A stretch of DNA of 34,694 nucleotides, taken from assembly GCF_000003605.2 (NCBI RefSeq), contig NW_003131564.1, positions 1 through 34,694 of the forward strand, in the 5' to 3' direction. Shown piece by piece: positions 23,413 through 33,872 of this stretch (position 1 is its first letter; every line of letters starts with the position of its first letter). The notes under the pieces were generated by a model. That model searched no databases. It was not told the origin of the DNA and saw only the letters and a list, made by a program, of their open reading frames with translations. The stretch is from Saccoglossus kowalevskii. Taxonomy: Eukaryota > Hemichordata > Enteropneusta > Harrimaniidae. Position numbers and translations under genes: made by a program.

Positions 23413-23611
23413 TTGGTATGCAATGTTCGGTACCACATACAATAAAGACACCTTGGTATGCAATGTTCGGTACCACATACAATACAGACACCTTGGTATG
23501 CAAGGTCCGTTACCACATACAATGAAGACACCTTGGTATGCAAGGTTCGTTACCACATACAATGAAGACACCTTGGTACGCAAATTTGTTACCACATACA
23601 ATACAGACACC
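23214..23611. repeat. 199-bp tandem duplication of the B core, second site
   Basis: Units TTCGGTACC, TTCGGTACC, GGTCCG, GGTTCG and the 39-mer occur at 23,214-23,412 and 23,413-23,611. The unit boundary differs by one monomer from the 199-bp duplication at 21,814, so the two arose by separate events. Confidence 0.8.
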
Positions 23612-23851
23612 TTGGTATGCAAAGTTCGTTACCACATACAATACAGACACCTTGGTATACAAAGTTCGTTACCACATACAACACAGACACCTTGGTATGC
23701 AAAGTTTGTTACCACATGCAATACAGACACCTTGGTATACAAAGTTCGTTACCACATACAATAAAGCCACCTTGGTATGCAAAGTTCGTTACCACATACA
23801 ATATAGACACCTTGGTATGTAATGTTCGTTACCACATACAATACAGACACC
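23612..23851. repeat. Ordinary monomers
   Basis: Six units (consensus, GGTATAC/CAACACAG, TTTG/CATGC, GGTATAC/CAAAGCCACC, CAATATAG, TGTAATG), repeating 22,172-22,411 at a shift of 1,440. Confidence 0.7.
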
Positions 23852-24692
23852 TTGGTATGCAAAGTCCGTTACCACATGCAATACAGACACCTTGGTACGC
23901 AAAGTTCGTTACCACATACAATAAAGACACCTTGGTATGCAAAGTCCGTTACCCCATGCAATACAGAAACCTTGGTATGCAAAGTTCGTTGTTACCACAT
24001 ACAATACAGACACAGTGGTATGCAAGGTCCGTTACCAAATGCAATACAGACACCTTGGTATGCAAAGTTCGTTACCACATACAATACAGACACCTTGGTA
24101 TGCAAAGTTCGTTACCACATACAATATAGACTCCTTGGTATGTAATGTTCGTTACCACATACAATACAGACACCTTGGTATGCAAAGTTCGTTACCGCAT
24201 ACAATGAAGACACCTTGGTATGCAAACTTGTTACCACATACAATACAGATACCTTGGTATGCAAAGTTCGTTACCACATACAATAAAGACACCTTGGTAT
24301 ACAAAGTTCGTTACCACATCCAATACAGACACCTTGGTATGCAAAGTTCGTTATCGCATGCAACAAAGACACATTGGTATGCAAAGTTCGTCACCACATA
24401 CAATACATACACCTTGGTATGCAAAGTTCGTTAACGCATACAATAAAGACACATTGGTATGCAAAGTTCGTTACCACATACAATAAAGACACTTTGGTAT
24501 GCAATGTTCGGTACCACATACAATAAAGACACCTTGGTATGCAATGTTCGGTACCACATACAATACAGACACCTTGGTATGCAAGGTCCGTTACCACATA
24601 CAGTGAAGACACCTTGGTATGCAAGGTTCGTTACCACATACAATGAAGACACCTTGGTACGCAAATTTGTTACCACATACAATACAGACACC
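23852..24692. repeat. A+B 21-mer higher-order repeat, copy 5 (841 bp)
   Basis: A 23,852-24,373 and B 24,374-24,692, with the 43-bp unit at 23,972-24,014. The first unit is TCCGTTACCACATGC, replacing the usual TCCTTTACCAGATGC. Private changes are GTGG at 24,015, ACTTTGG near 24,491 and CAGTGAAG near 24,600. It lies 1,280 bp after copy 4 counted from the 43-mers. Confidence 0.86.
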
Positions 24693-25092
24693 TTGGTATG
24701 CAAAGTTCGTTACCACATACAATACAGACACCTTGGTATACAAAGTTCGTTACCACATACAACACAGACACCTTGGTATGCAAAGTTTGTTACCACATGC
24801 AATACAGACACCTTGGTATACAAAGTTCGTTACCACATACAATAAAGCCACCTTGGTATGCAAAGTTCGTTACCACATACAATATAGGCACCTTGGTATG
24901 CAAAGTTCGTTACCGCATACAACAAAGACACATTGGTATGCAAAGTTCGTCACCACATACAATACATACACCTTGGTATGCAAAGTTCGTTAACGCATAC
25001 AATAAAGACACATTGGTATGCAAAGTTCGTTACCACATACAATAAAGACACCTTGGTATGCAATGTTCGGTACCACATACAATAAAGACACC
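24693..25092. repeat. Ordinary monomers and a four-unit B fragment
   Basis: Units to 24,892 repeat 23,612-23,811. A CAATATAGGCACC unit joins a TTACCGC unit, then 24,933-25,092 holds the first four B units (TTCGTCACC, TTAACGC, CAATAAAG, TTCGGTACC). Confidence 0.7.
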
Positions 25093-25772
25093 TTGGTATG
25101 CAATGTTCGTTACCACATACAATAAAGCCACCTTGGTATGCAAAGTCCGTTACCCCATGCAATACAGAAACCTTGGTATGCAAAGTTCGTTGTTACCACA
25201 TACAATACAGACACATTGGTATGCAAGGTCCGTTACCAAATGCAATACAGACACCTTGGTATGCAAAGTTCGTTACCACATACAATACAGACACCTTGGT
25301 ATGCAAAGTTCGTTACCACATACAATGAAGACACCTTGGTATGCAAACTTGTTACCACATACAATACAGATACCTTGGTATGCAAAGTTCGTTACCACAT
25401 ACAATAAAGACACCTTGGTATACAAAGTTCGTTACCACATCCAATACAGACACCTTGGTATGCAAAGTTCGTTACCGCATACAACAAAGACACATTGGTA
25501 TGCAAAGTTCGTCACCACATACAATACATACACCTTGGTATGCAAAGTTCGTTAACGCATACAATAAAGACACATTGTATGCAAAGTTCGTTACCACATA
25601 CAATAAAGACACCTTGGTATGCAATGTTGGGTACCACATACAATAAAGACACCTTGGTATTCAAGGTCCGTTACCACATACAATGAAGACACCTTGGTAT
25701 GCAAGGTTCGTTACCACATACAATGAAGACACCTTGGTACGCAAATTTGTTACCACATACAATACAGACACC
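25093..25772. repeat. Shortened A joined to shortened B
   Basis: A keeps TTACCCCATG...GAAACC, the 43-bp unit at 25,173-25,215, CCAAATG and consensus, but lacks the TATAGACTCC/TGTAATG pair, then continues from CAATGAAG to TTACCGC. B (25,495-25,772) lacks one TTCGGTACC unit, has TTGTATGC with one G missing near 25,576, and reads TTGGGTACC at its remaining GGTACC unit. Confidence 0.76.
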
Positions 25773-25972
25773 TTGGTATGCAAAGTTCGTTACCACATAC
25801 AATACAGACACCTTGGTATACAAAGTTCGTTACCACATACAACACAGACACCTTGGTATGCAAAGTTTGTTACCACATGCAATACAGACACATTGGTATA
25901 CAAAGTTCGTTACCACATACAATAAAGACACCTTGGTATGCAAAGTTCGTTACCACATACAATATAGACACC

Positions 25973-26448
25973 TTGGTATGTAATGTTCGTTACCACATAC
26001 AATACAGACACCTTGGTATGCAAAGTTCGTTACCACATACAATACAGACACCTTGGTATGCAATGTTCGTTACCACATACAATACAGACACCTTGGTATG
26101 CAAAGTTCGTTACCACATACAATACAGACACCTTGGTATGCAAAGTTCGTTACCACATACGATATAGACACCTTGGTATGTAATGTTCGTTACCACATAC
26201 AATACAGACACCTTGGTATGCAAATTTGTTACCACATACAATACAGACACCTTGGTATGCAATGTTTGTTACCACATACAATGAAGACGCCTTGGTATGC
26301 AAATTTGTTACCACATACAATGAAGACACCTTGGTATGCAAATTTGTTACCACATACAATACAGACACCTTGGTATGCAATGTTTGTTACCACATACAAT
26401 ACAGACACCTTGGTATGCAAATTTGTTACCACATAAAACACAGACACC
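25973..26448. repeat. G+C 12-mer higher-order repeat, copy 4 (476 bp)
   Basis: G 25,973-26,212 and C 26,213-26,448, with CATACGATATAG near 26,158 and a CATAAAACACAG end unit. Four 39-mers carry ATGCAAAT. Confidence 0.84.
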
Positions 26449-26767
26449 TTGGTATGCAAAGTTTGTTACCACATGCAATACAGACACCTTGGTATACAAA
26501 GTTCGTTACCACATACAATAAAGACACCTTGGTATGCAAAGTTCGTTATCAATACAATATAGACACCTTGGTATGTAATGTTCGTTACCACATACAATAC
26601 AGACACCTTGGTATGCAAAGTCCGTTACCACATGCAATACAGACACCTTGGTACGCAAAGTTCGTTACCACATACAATAAAGACACCTTGGTATGCAAAG
26701 TTCGTTACCATATACAATACAGACACATAGCTATGCAAAGTTCGTTACCACATACAATACAGACACC
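26449..26767. repeat. Ordinary monomers
   Basis: TTTG/CATGC, GGTATAC, GTTATCAATAC (deletion form), TGTAATG, TCCG/CATGC, GGTACGC, CATATAC and an ATAGCTATGC unit. It is the usual lead-in to an A module and matches 31,472-31,791 at a shift of about 5,024. Confidence 0.7.
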
Positions 26768-27055
26768 TTGGTCTGAAAAGTCCTTTACCAGATGCAATAC
26801 AGACACCTTGGTACGCAAAGTTCGTTACCACATACAATAAGACACCTTGGTATGCAAAGTCCGTTACCCCATGCAATACAGAACCTTGGTATGCAAAGTT
26901 CGTTGTACCACATACAATATAGACACGTTGGTATGCAAAGTCCGTACCACATGCAATACAGACACCTTGGTACGCAAAGTCCGTTACCACATACAATAAA
27001 GACACCTTGGTATGCAAAAGTCTGTTACCCCCATGCAATACAGAAAACCTTGGTA
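26768..27055. other. A/F mosaic with a dense cluster of single-base indels
   Basis: The first unit reads GGTCTGAAAAG, shared with 31,792. Between about 26,838 and 27,047 seven homopolymer-length changes appear: four losses (AATAAGAC, GAACC, GTTGTACC, CCGTACC), then three gains (GCAAAAG, ACCCCC, GAAAACC). The 43-mer is only 42 bp here (26,886-26,927). Elsewhere units keep length for hundreds of bases. Sequence error in a hard-to-polish repeat is the simplest reading; a real decaying patch is the alternative. Confidence 0.72.
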
Positions 27056-27169
27056 TGCAAAGTTCGTTACCACATGCAATACAGACACCTCGGTATGCAA
27101 AGTTCGTTACCACATACAATACAGACACCTTGGTATGCAAAGTCCGTTACCACATACAATACAGACACC
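26928..27169. repeat. Shortened F leading to a D run
   Basis: TCCG/CATGC, GGTACGC, TCTGTTACCCC...GAAACC, TTCG/CATGC, TCGGTATGC and TCCG units, as in 3758-3997 but with the indels described for the overlapping patch. Confidence 0.72.
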
Positions 27170-27609
27170 TTGGTATGCAAAGTTCGTTAACACATACATT
27201 ACAGACACCTTGGTATGCAAAGTGCGTTACCACATACAATACAAACACCTTGGTATGCAAAGTTCGTTACCATATACAATACAGACACCTTGGTATGCAA
27301 AGTCCGTTACCAATTACAATACAGACACCTTGGTATGCAAAGTTCGTTACCACATACATTACAGACACCTTGGTATGCAAAGTGCGTTACCACATACAAT
27401 ACAAACACCTTGGTATGCAAAGTTCGTTACCATATACAATACAGACTCCTTGGTATGTAATGTTCGTTACCACATACAATACAGACACCTTGGTATGCTA
27501 AGTTCGTTACCACATACATTACAGACACCTTGGTATGCAAAGTGCGTTACCACATACAATACAAACACCTTGGTATGCAAAGTTCGTTACCATATACAAT
27601 ACAGACACC
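27170..27609. repeat. Module D run, 440 bp
   Basis: Eleven units with GTGCGTT spaced 160 bp. The first ten match 18,260-18,659 at a shift of 8,910, and the run is repeated at 28,245 (shift 1,075). Confidence 0.82.
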
Positions 27610-27968
27610 TTGGTATGCAAAGTTCGTTACCACATACAATACAGACACCTTGGTATGCAAAGTTCGTTACCTCATACAATGAAGACACCTTGGTATGCAA
27701 ATTTGTTACCACATACAATACAGACACCTTGGTATACAAAGTTCGTTACCACATACAATAAAGACACCTTGGTATGCAAAGTTCGTTACCACATACAATA
27801 CAGACACATTGGTATGCAAAGATCGTTACCACATACAATAAAGACACCTTGGTATGCAATGTTCGTTACCACATACAATACAGACACATTGGTATGCAAG
27901 GTCCATTACCACATGCAATACAGACACCTTGGTATGCAATGTTCGTTACCACATACAATGAAGACACC
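27610..27968. repeat. Ordinary monomers
   Basis: Consensus, ACCTCAT/CAATGAAG, a 39-mer, GGTATAC, GCAAAGATCG, TGCAATGTTCG and a GGTCCATTACC/CATGC unit. The order repeats after the next D run with one unit missing. Confidence 0.68.
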
Positions 27969-28204
27969 TTGGTATGCAAATTTGTTACCACATACAATAC
28001 AGACACCTTGGTATGCAATGTTCGTTACCACATACAATGAAGACACCTTGGTATGCAAATTTGTTACCACATACAATACAGACACCTTGGTTTGCAAATT
28101 TGTTACCACATACAATACAGACACCTTGGTATGCAATGTTTATTACCACATACAATGAAGACACCTTGGTATGCAAATTTGTTACCACATACAATACAGA
28201 CACC
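27969..28204. repeat. Module C, variant order, 236 bp
   Basis: 39-40-39-39-40-39, where the first 40-mer is a GCAATGTTCG/CAATGAAG unit and the last has TTTATT. One 39-mer starts TTGGTTTGC, so its octamer is lost. Confidence 0.76.
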
Positions 28205-28244
28205 TTGGTATGCAAAGTTCGTTACCACATACAATACAGTCACC

Positions 28245-28684
28245 TTGGTATGCAAAGTTCGTTAACACATACATTACAGACACCTTGGTATGCAAAGTGC
28301 GTTACCACATACAATACAAACACCTTGGTATGCAAAGTTCGTTACCATATACAATACAGACACCTTGGTATGCAAAGTCCGTTACCAATTACAATACAGA
28401 CACCTTGGTATGCAAAGTTCGTTACCACATACATTACAGACACCTTGGTATGCAAAGTGCGTTACCACATACAATACAAACACCTTGGTATGCAAAGTTC
28501 GTTACCATATACAATACAGACTCCTTGGTATGTAATGTTCGTTACCACATACAATACAGACACCTTGGTATGCTAAGTTCGTTACCACATACATTACATA
28601 CACCTTGGTATGCAAAGTGCGTTACCACATACAATACAAACACCTTGGTATGCAAAGTTCGTTACCATATACAATACAGACACC
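28245..28684. repeat. Module D run, 440 bp
   Basis: Eleven units repeating 27,170-27,609. The private differences I saw are CATTACATACACC near 28,593 and the CAGTCACC end just before the run. Confidence 0.82.
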
Positions 28685-29362
28685 TTGGTATGCAAAGTTC
28701 GTTACCACATACAATACAGACACCTTGGTATGCAAAGTTCGTTACCTCATACAATGAAGACACCTTGGTATGCAAATTTGTTACCACATACAATACAGAC
28801 ACCTTGGTATACAAAGTTCGTTACCACATACAATAAAGACACCTTGGTATGCAAAGATCGTTACCACATACAATAAAGACACGTTGGTATGCAAAGTTCG
28901 TTAACACATACAACACAAACACCTTGGTATGCAAATTTCGTTACCACATACAATAAAGACACCTTGGTATGCAATGTTCGTTACCACATACAATACAGAC
29001 ACATTGGTATGCAAGGTCCATTACCACATGCAATACAGACACCTTTGGTTATGCAAAGTTCGTTACCACATACAATACAGACACCTTGGTATGCAATGTT
29101 CGTTACCACATACAATGAAGACACCTTGGTATGCAAATTTGTTACCACATACAATACAGACACCTTGGTATGCAAATTTGTTACCACATACAATACAGAC
29201 ACCTTGGTATGCAAACTTGTTACCACATACAATACAGACACCTTGGTATGCAAAGTTCGTTACCACATACAATAAAGACACCTTGGTATACAAAGTTCGT
29301 TACAACATCCAATACAGACACCTTGGTATGCAAAGTTCGTTACCGCATACAACAAAGACACA
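28685..29362. repeat. Ordinary monomers, 39-mer triplet and A tail
   Basis: Starts like 27,610 on. The unit near 28,895 (TTAACACATACAACACAAAC) matches 81-120. An insertion (CTTTGGTTATGC) lies near 29,043. Three consecutive 39-mers occupy 29,126-29,242, the last an AACTTG form. The A tail (GGTATAC with TTACAACATCC, TTACCGC) follows. Confidence 0.7.
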
Positions 29363-29522
29363 TTGGTATGCAAAGTTCGTCACCACATACAATACATACA
29401 CCTTGGTATGCAAAGTTCGTTAACGCATACAATAAAGACACATTGGTATGCAAAGTTCGTTACCACATACAATAAAGACACCTTGGTATGCAATGTTCGG
29501 TACCACATACAATAAAGACACC
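29363..29522. repeat. Four-unit B fragment
   Basis: TTCGTCACC, TTAACGC, CAATAAAG and TTCGGTACC units. It is followed by the TTTGTATGC unit at 29,523, as at three other sites. Confidence 0.76.
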
Positions 29523-29642
29523 TTTGTATGCAATGTTCGTTACCACATACAATACAGACACATTGGTATGCAAGGTCCGTTACCACATGCAATACAGACA
29601 CCTTGGTATGCAAAGTTCGTTACCAATTACAATACAGACACC

Positions 29643-29801
29643 TTGGTATGCAAAGTTCGTTACCACATACATTACAGACACCTTGGTATGCAAAGTGCGT
29701 TACCACATACAATACAAACACCTTGGTATGCAAAGTTCGTTACCACATACAATACAACACCTTGGTATGCAAAGTTCGTTACCATATACAATACAGACAC
29801 C
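29643..29801. repeat. Short module D
   Basis: CATTACAG, GTGCGTT, a 39-bp unit ending CAATACAACACC and CATATAC. The CAACACC deletion is shared with the D run at 2203 but sits on a different unit. Confidence 0.72.
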
Positions 29802-30283
29802 TTGGTATGCAAAGTTCGTTACCACATACAATACAGACACCTTGGTATGCAAAGTTCGTTACCTCATACAATGAAGACACCTTGGTATGCAATTTTGTTA
29901 CCACATACAATACAAGACACTTTGGTATACAAAGTTCGTTACCACATACAATAAAGACACCTTGGTATGCAAAGTTTCGTTACCACATACAATACAGACA
30001 CATTGGTATGCAAAAGTTCGTTACCACATACAATAAAGACACGTTGGTATGCAAAGTTCGTTACCACATACAACACAGACACCTTGGTATGCAAATTTCG
30101 TTACCACATACAATAAAGACACCTTTGTATGCAATGTTCGTTACCACATACAATACAGACACATTGGTATGCAAGGTCCGTTACCACATGCAATACAGAC
30201 ACCTTGGTATGCAAAGTTCGTTACCACATACAATACAGACACCTTGGTATGCAATGTTCGTTACCACATACAATGAAGACACC
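29802..30283. repeat. Ordinary monomers with four length changes
   Basis: Follows the order of 5240-5677 with extra bases in CAAGACACTTTGG (about 29,912), AAAGTTTCG (29,975) and GCAAAAGTTCG (30,012), and a GCAATTTTG 39-mer near 29,890. TTTGTATGC and GGTCCG/CATGC units follow. Confidence 0.68.
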
Positions 30284-30519
30284 TTGGTATGCAAATTTGT
30301 TACCACATACAATACAGACACCTTGGTATGCAAATTTGTTACCACATACAATACAGACACCTTGGTATGCAATGTTTATTACCACATACAATGAAGACAC
30401 CTTGGTATGCAAATTTGTTACCACATACAATACAGACACCTTGGTATGCAATGCTTGTTACCACATACAATACAGACACCTTGGTATGCAAATTTGTTAC
30501 CACATACAATATGGACACC
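30284..30519. repeat. Module C (beta order), 236 bp
   Basis: 39-39-40-39-40-39 with TTTATT and GCTTG units. The last 39-mer has CAATATGGACACC. Directly joined to module G. Confidence 0.8.
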
Positions 30520-31432
30520 TTGGTATGTAATGTTCGTTACCACATACAATACAGACACCTTGGTATGCAAAGTTCGTTACCACATACAATACAGACACCT
30601 TGGTATGCAATGTTCGTTACCACATACAATACAGACACCTTGGTATGCAAAGTTCGTTACCACATACAATACAGACACCTTGGTATGCAAAGTTCGTTAC
30701 CACATACGATATAGACACCTTGGTATGTAATGTTCGTTACCACATACAATACAGACACCTTGGTATGCAAATTTGTTACCACATACAATACAGACACCTT
30801 GGTATGCAATGTTTGTTACCACATACAATGAAGACGCCTTGGTATGCAAATTTGTTACCACATACAATGAAGACACCTTGGTATGCAGATTTGTTACCAC
30901 ATACAATACAGACACCTTGGTATGCAATGTTTGTTACCACATACAATACAGACACCTTGGTATGCAAATTTGTTACCACATACAATATAGACACCTTGGT
31001 ATGTAATGTTCGTTACCACATACAATACAGACACCTTGGTATGCAAAGTTCGTTACCACATACAATACAGACACCTTGGTATGCAATGTTCGTTACCACA
31101 TACAATACAGACACCTTGGTATGCAAAGTTCGTTACCACATACAATACAGACACCTTGGTATGCAAAGTTCGTTACCACATACGATATAGACACCTTGGT
31201 ATGTAATGTTCGTTACCACATACAATACAGACACCTTGGTATGCAAATTTGTTACCACATACAATACAGACACCTTGGTATGCAATGTTTGTTACCACAT
31301 ACAATGAAGACGCCTTGGTATGCAAATTTGTTACCACATACAATGAAGACACCTTGGTATGCAAATTTGTTACCACATACAATACAGACCCCTTGGTATG
31401 CAATGTTTGTTACCACATACAATACAGACACC
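30481..31432. repeat. 476-bp head-to-tail tandem duplication (G+C)
   Basis: 30,481-30,956 and 30,957-31,432 match throughout. G+C units are 30,520-30,995 and 30,996-31,471. I saw three differences: ATGGAC versus ATAGAC, GCAGATTTG (near 30,887) versus GCAAATTTG, and GACACC versus GACCCC (near 31,389). The length equals twelve units with four 39-mers. Confidence 0.86.
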
Positions 31433-31471
31433 TTGGTATGCAAATTTGTTACCACATACAACACAGACACC

Positions 31472-31791
31472 TTGGTATGCAAAGTTTGTTACCACATGCA
31501 ATACAGACACCTTGGTATACAAAGTTCGTTACCACATACAATAAAGACATCTTGGTATGCAAAGTTCGTTATCACATACAATATAGACACCTTGGTATGT
31601 AATGTTCGTTACCACATACAATACAGACACCTTGGTATGCAAAGTCCGTTACCACATGCAATACAGACACCTTGGTACGCAAAGTTCGTTACCACATACA
31701 ATAAAGACACCTTGGTATGCAAAGTTCGTTACCATATACAATACAGACACATAGGTATGCAAAGTTCGTTACCACATACAATACAGACACC
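31472..31791. repeat. Ordinary monomers before an A module
   Basis: TTTG/CATGC, GGTATAC ending GACATC, TTATCACATAC/CAATATAG (length-intact form of the 26,548 deletion), TGTAATG, TCCG, GGTACGC, CATATAC and ATAGG units. Confidence 0.7.
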
Positions 31792-32632
31792 TTGGTCTGA
31801 AAAGTCCTTTACCAGATGCAATACAGACACCTTGGTACGCAAAGTTCGTTACCACATACAATAAAGACACCTTGGTATGCAAAGTCCGTTACCCCATGCA
31901 ATACAGAAACCTTGGTATGCAAAGTTCGTTGTTACCACATACAATACAGACACATTGGTATGCAAGGTCCGTTACCAAATGCAATACAGACACCTTGGTA
32001 TGCAAAGTTCGTTACCACATACAATACAGACACCTTGGTATGCAAAGTTCGTTACCACATACAATATAGACTCCTTGGTATGTAATGTTCGTTACCACAT
32101 ACAATACAGACACCTTGGTATGCAAAGTTCGTTACCACATACAATGAAGACACCTTGGTATGCAAACTTGTTACCACATACAATACAGACACCTTGGTAT
32201 GCAAAGTTCGTTACCACATACAATAAAGACACCTTGGTATGCAAAGTTCGTTACCACATCCAATACAGACACCTTGGTATGCAAAGTTCGTTACCGCATA
32301 CAACAAAGACACATTGGTATGCAAAGTTCGTCACCACATACAATACATACACCTTGGTATGCAAAGTTCGTTAACGCATACAATAAAGACACATTGGTAT
32401 GCAAAGTTCGTTACCACATACAATAAAGACAACTTGGTATGTAATGTTCGGTACCACATACAATAAAGACACCTTGGTATGCAATGTTCGGTACCACATA
32501 CAATACAGACACCTTGGTATGCAAGGTCCGTTACCACATACAATGAAGACACCTTGGTATGCAAGGTTCGTTACCACATACAATGAAGACACCTTGGTAC
32601 GCAAATGTGTTACCACATACAATACAGACACC
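31792..32632. repeat. A+B 21-mer higher-order repeat, copy 6 (841 bp)
   Basis: A 31,792-32,313 and B 32,314-32,632, with the 43-bp unit at 31,912-31,954. The first unit starts GGTCTGAAAAG. The unit after the AACTTG 39-mer has lost the usual GATACC and GGTATAC changes. In B, GACAAC, GGTATGTAATGTTCGG and a final GGTACGCAAATGTG are private or rare. Confidence 0.86.
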
Positions 32633-33154
32633 TTGGTATGCAAAGTTCGTTACCACATACAATACAGACACCTTGGTATACAAAGTTCGTTACCACATAC
32701 AATAAAGTCACCTTGGTATGCAAAGTTCGTTACCACATACAATACAGACACATTGGTATGCAAAGTTCGTTACCACATACAATAAAGACACGTTGGTATG
32801 CAAAGTTCGTTACCACATACAATACAGACACATTGGTATGCAAAGTTTGTTACAACATACAATAAAGATACCTTGGTATGCAAAGTTCGTTACAACATAC
32901 AATACAGACACCTTGGTATGCAAAGTTCGTTACCACATCCAATACAGACACCTTGGTATGCAAAGTTCGTTGTTACCGCATACAATACAGACACATTGGT
33001 ATGCAAACTTGTTACCACATACAATACATACACCTTGGTATGCAAAGTTCGTTACCACATACAATAAAGACACCTTGGTATACAAAGTTCGTTACAACAT
33101 CCAATACAGACACCTTGGTATGCAAAGTTCGTTACCGCATACAACAAAGACACA
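32633..33154. repeat. Mosaic stretch with an out-of-context 43-mer
   Basis: CAATAAAGTCACC, E-type TTACAAC units (32,833-32,912) and a CCATCC unit, then a 43-bp unit at 32,953-32,995 flanked by units unlike those of module A and reading TTGTTACCGC. A 39-mer with CATACACC and the A tail (GGTATAC with TTACAACATCC) follow. The displaced 43-mer suggests gene conversion or unequal exchange. Confidence 0.72.
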
Positions 33155-33474
33155 TTGGTATGCAAAGTTCGTCACCACATACAATACATACACCTTGGTA
33201 TGCAAAGTTCGTTAACGCATACAATAAAGACACATTGGTATGCAAAGTTCGTTACCACATACAATAAAGACACCTTGGTATGCAATGTTCGGTACCACAT
33301 ACAATAAAGACACCTTTGTATGCAATGTTCGTTACCACATACAATACAGACACATTGGTATGCAAGGTCCGTTACCACATGCAATACAGACACCTTGGTA
33401 TGCAAAGTTCGTTACCAATTACAATACAGACACCTTGGTATGCAAAGTTCGTTACCACATACATTACAGACACC
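33155..33474. repeat. Four-unit B fragment, TTTGTATGC joint and one D unit
   Basis: B units 33,155-33,314 jump to TTTGTATGC at 33,315, then GGTCCG/CATGC and CCAATTAC. A single CATTACAG unit (33,435-33,474) follows and switches to a GCTTG unit of module C. Confidence 0.74.
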
Positions 33475-33872
33475 TTGGTATGCAATGCTTGTTACCACAT
33501 ACAATACAGACACCTTGGTATGCAAATTTGTTACCACATACAATATAGACACCTTGGTATGTAATGTTCGTTACCACATACAATACAGACACTTTGGTAT
33601 GCAAGGTCCGTTACCACATACAATGAAGACACCTTGGTATGCAAGGTTCGTTACCACATACAATGAAGACACCTTGGTACGCAAAGTTCGTTACCACATA
33701 CAATACAGACACCTTGGTATGCAAAGTTCGTTACCACATACAATACAGACACCTTGGTATACAAAGTTCGTTACCACATACAATACAGACACCTTGGTAT
33801 GCAAAGTTCGTTACCACATACAATGAAGACACCTTGGTATGCAAACTTGTTACCACATACAATACAGATACC
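33475..33872. repeat. Ordinary monomers
   Basis: GCTTG, 39-mer with CAATATAG, TGTAATG, GGTCCG/CAATGAAG, GGTTCG/CAATGAAG, a GGTACGCAAAGTTCG unit, consensus units and the 39-bp AACTTG/GATACC unit at 33,834. The order is that of C end, B end and A tail joined together. Confidence 0.68.
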
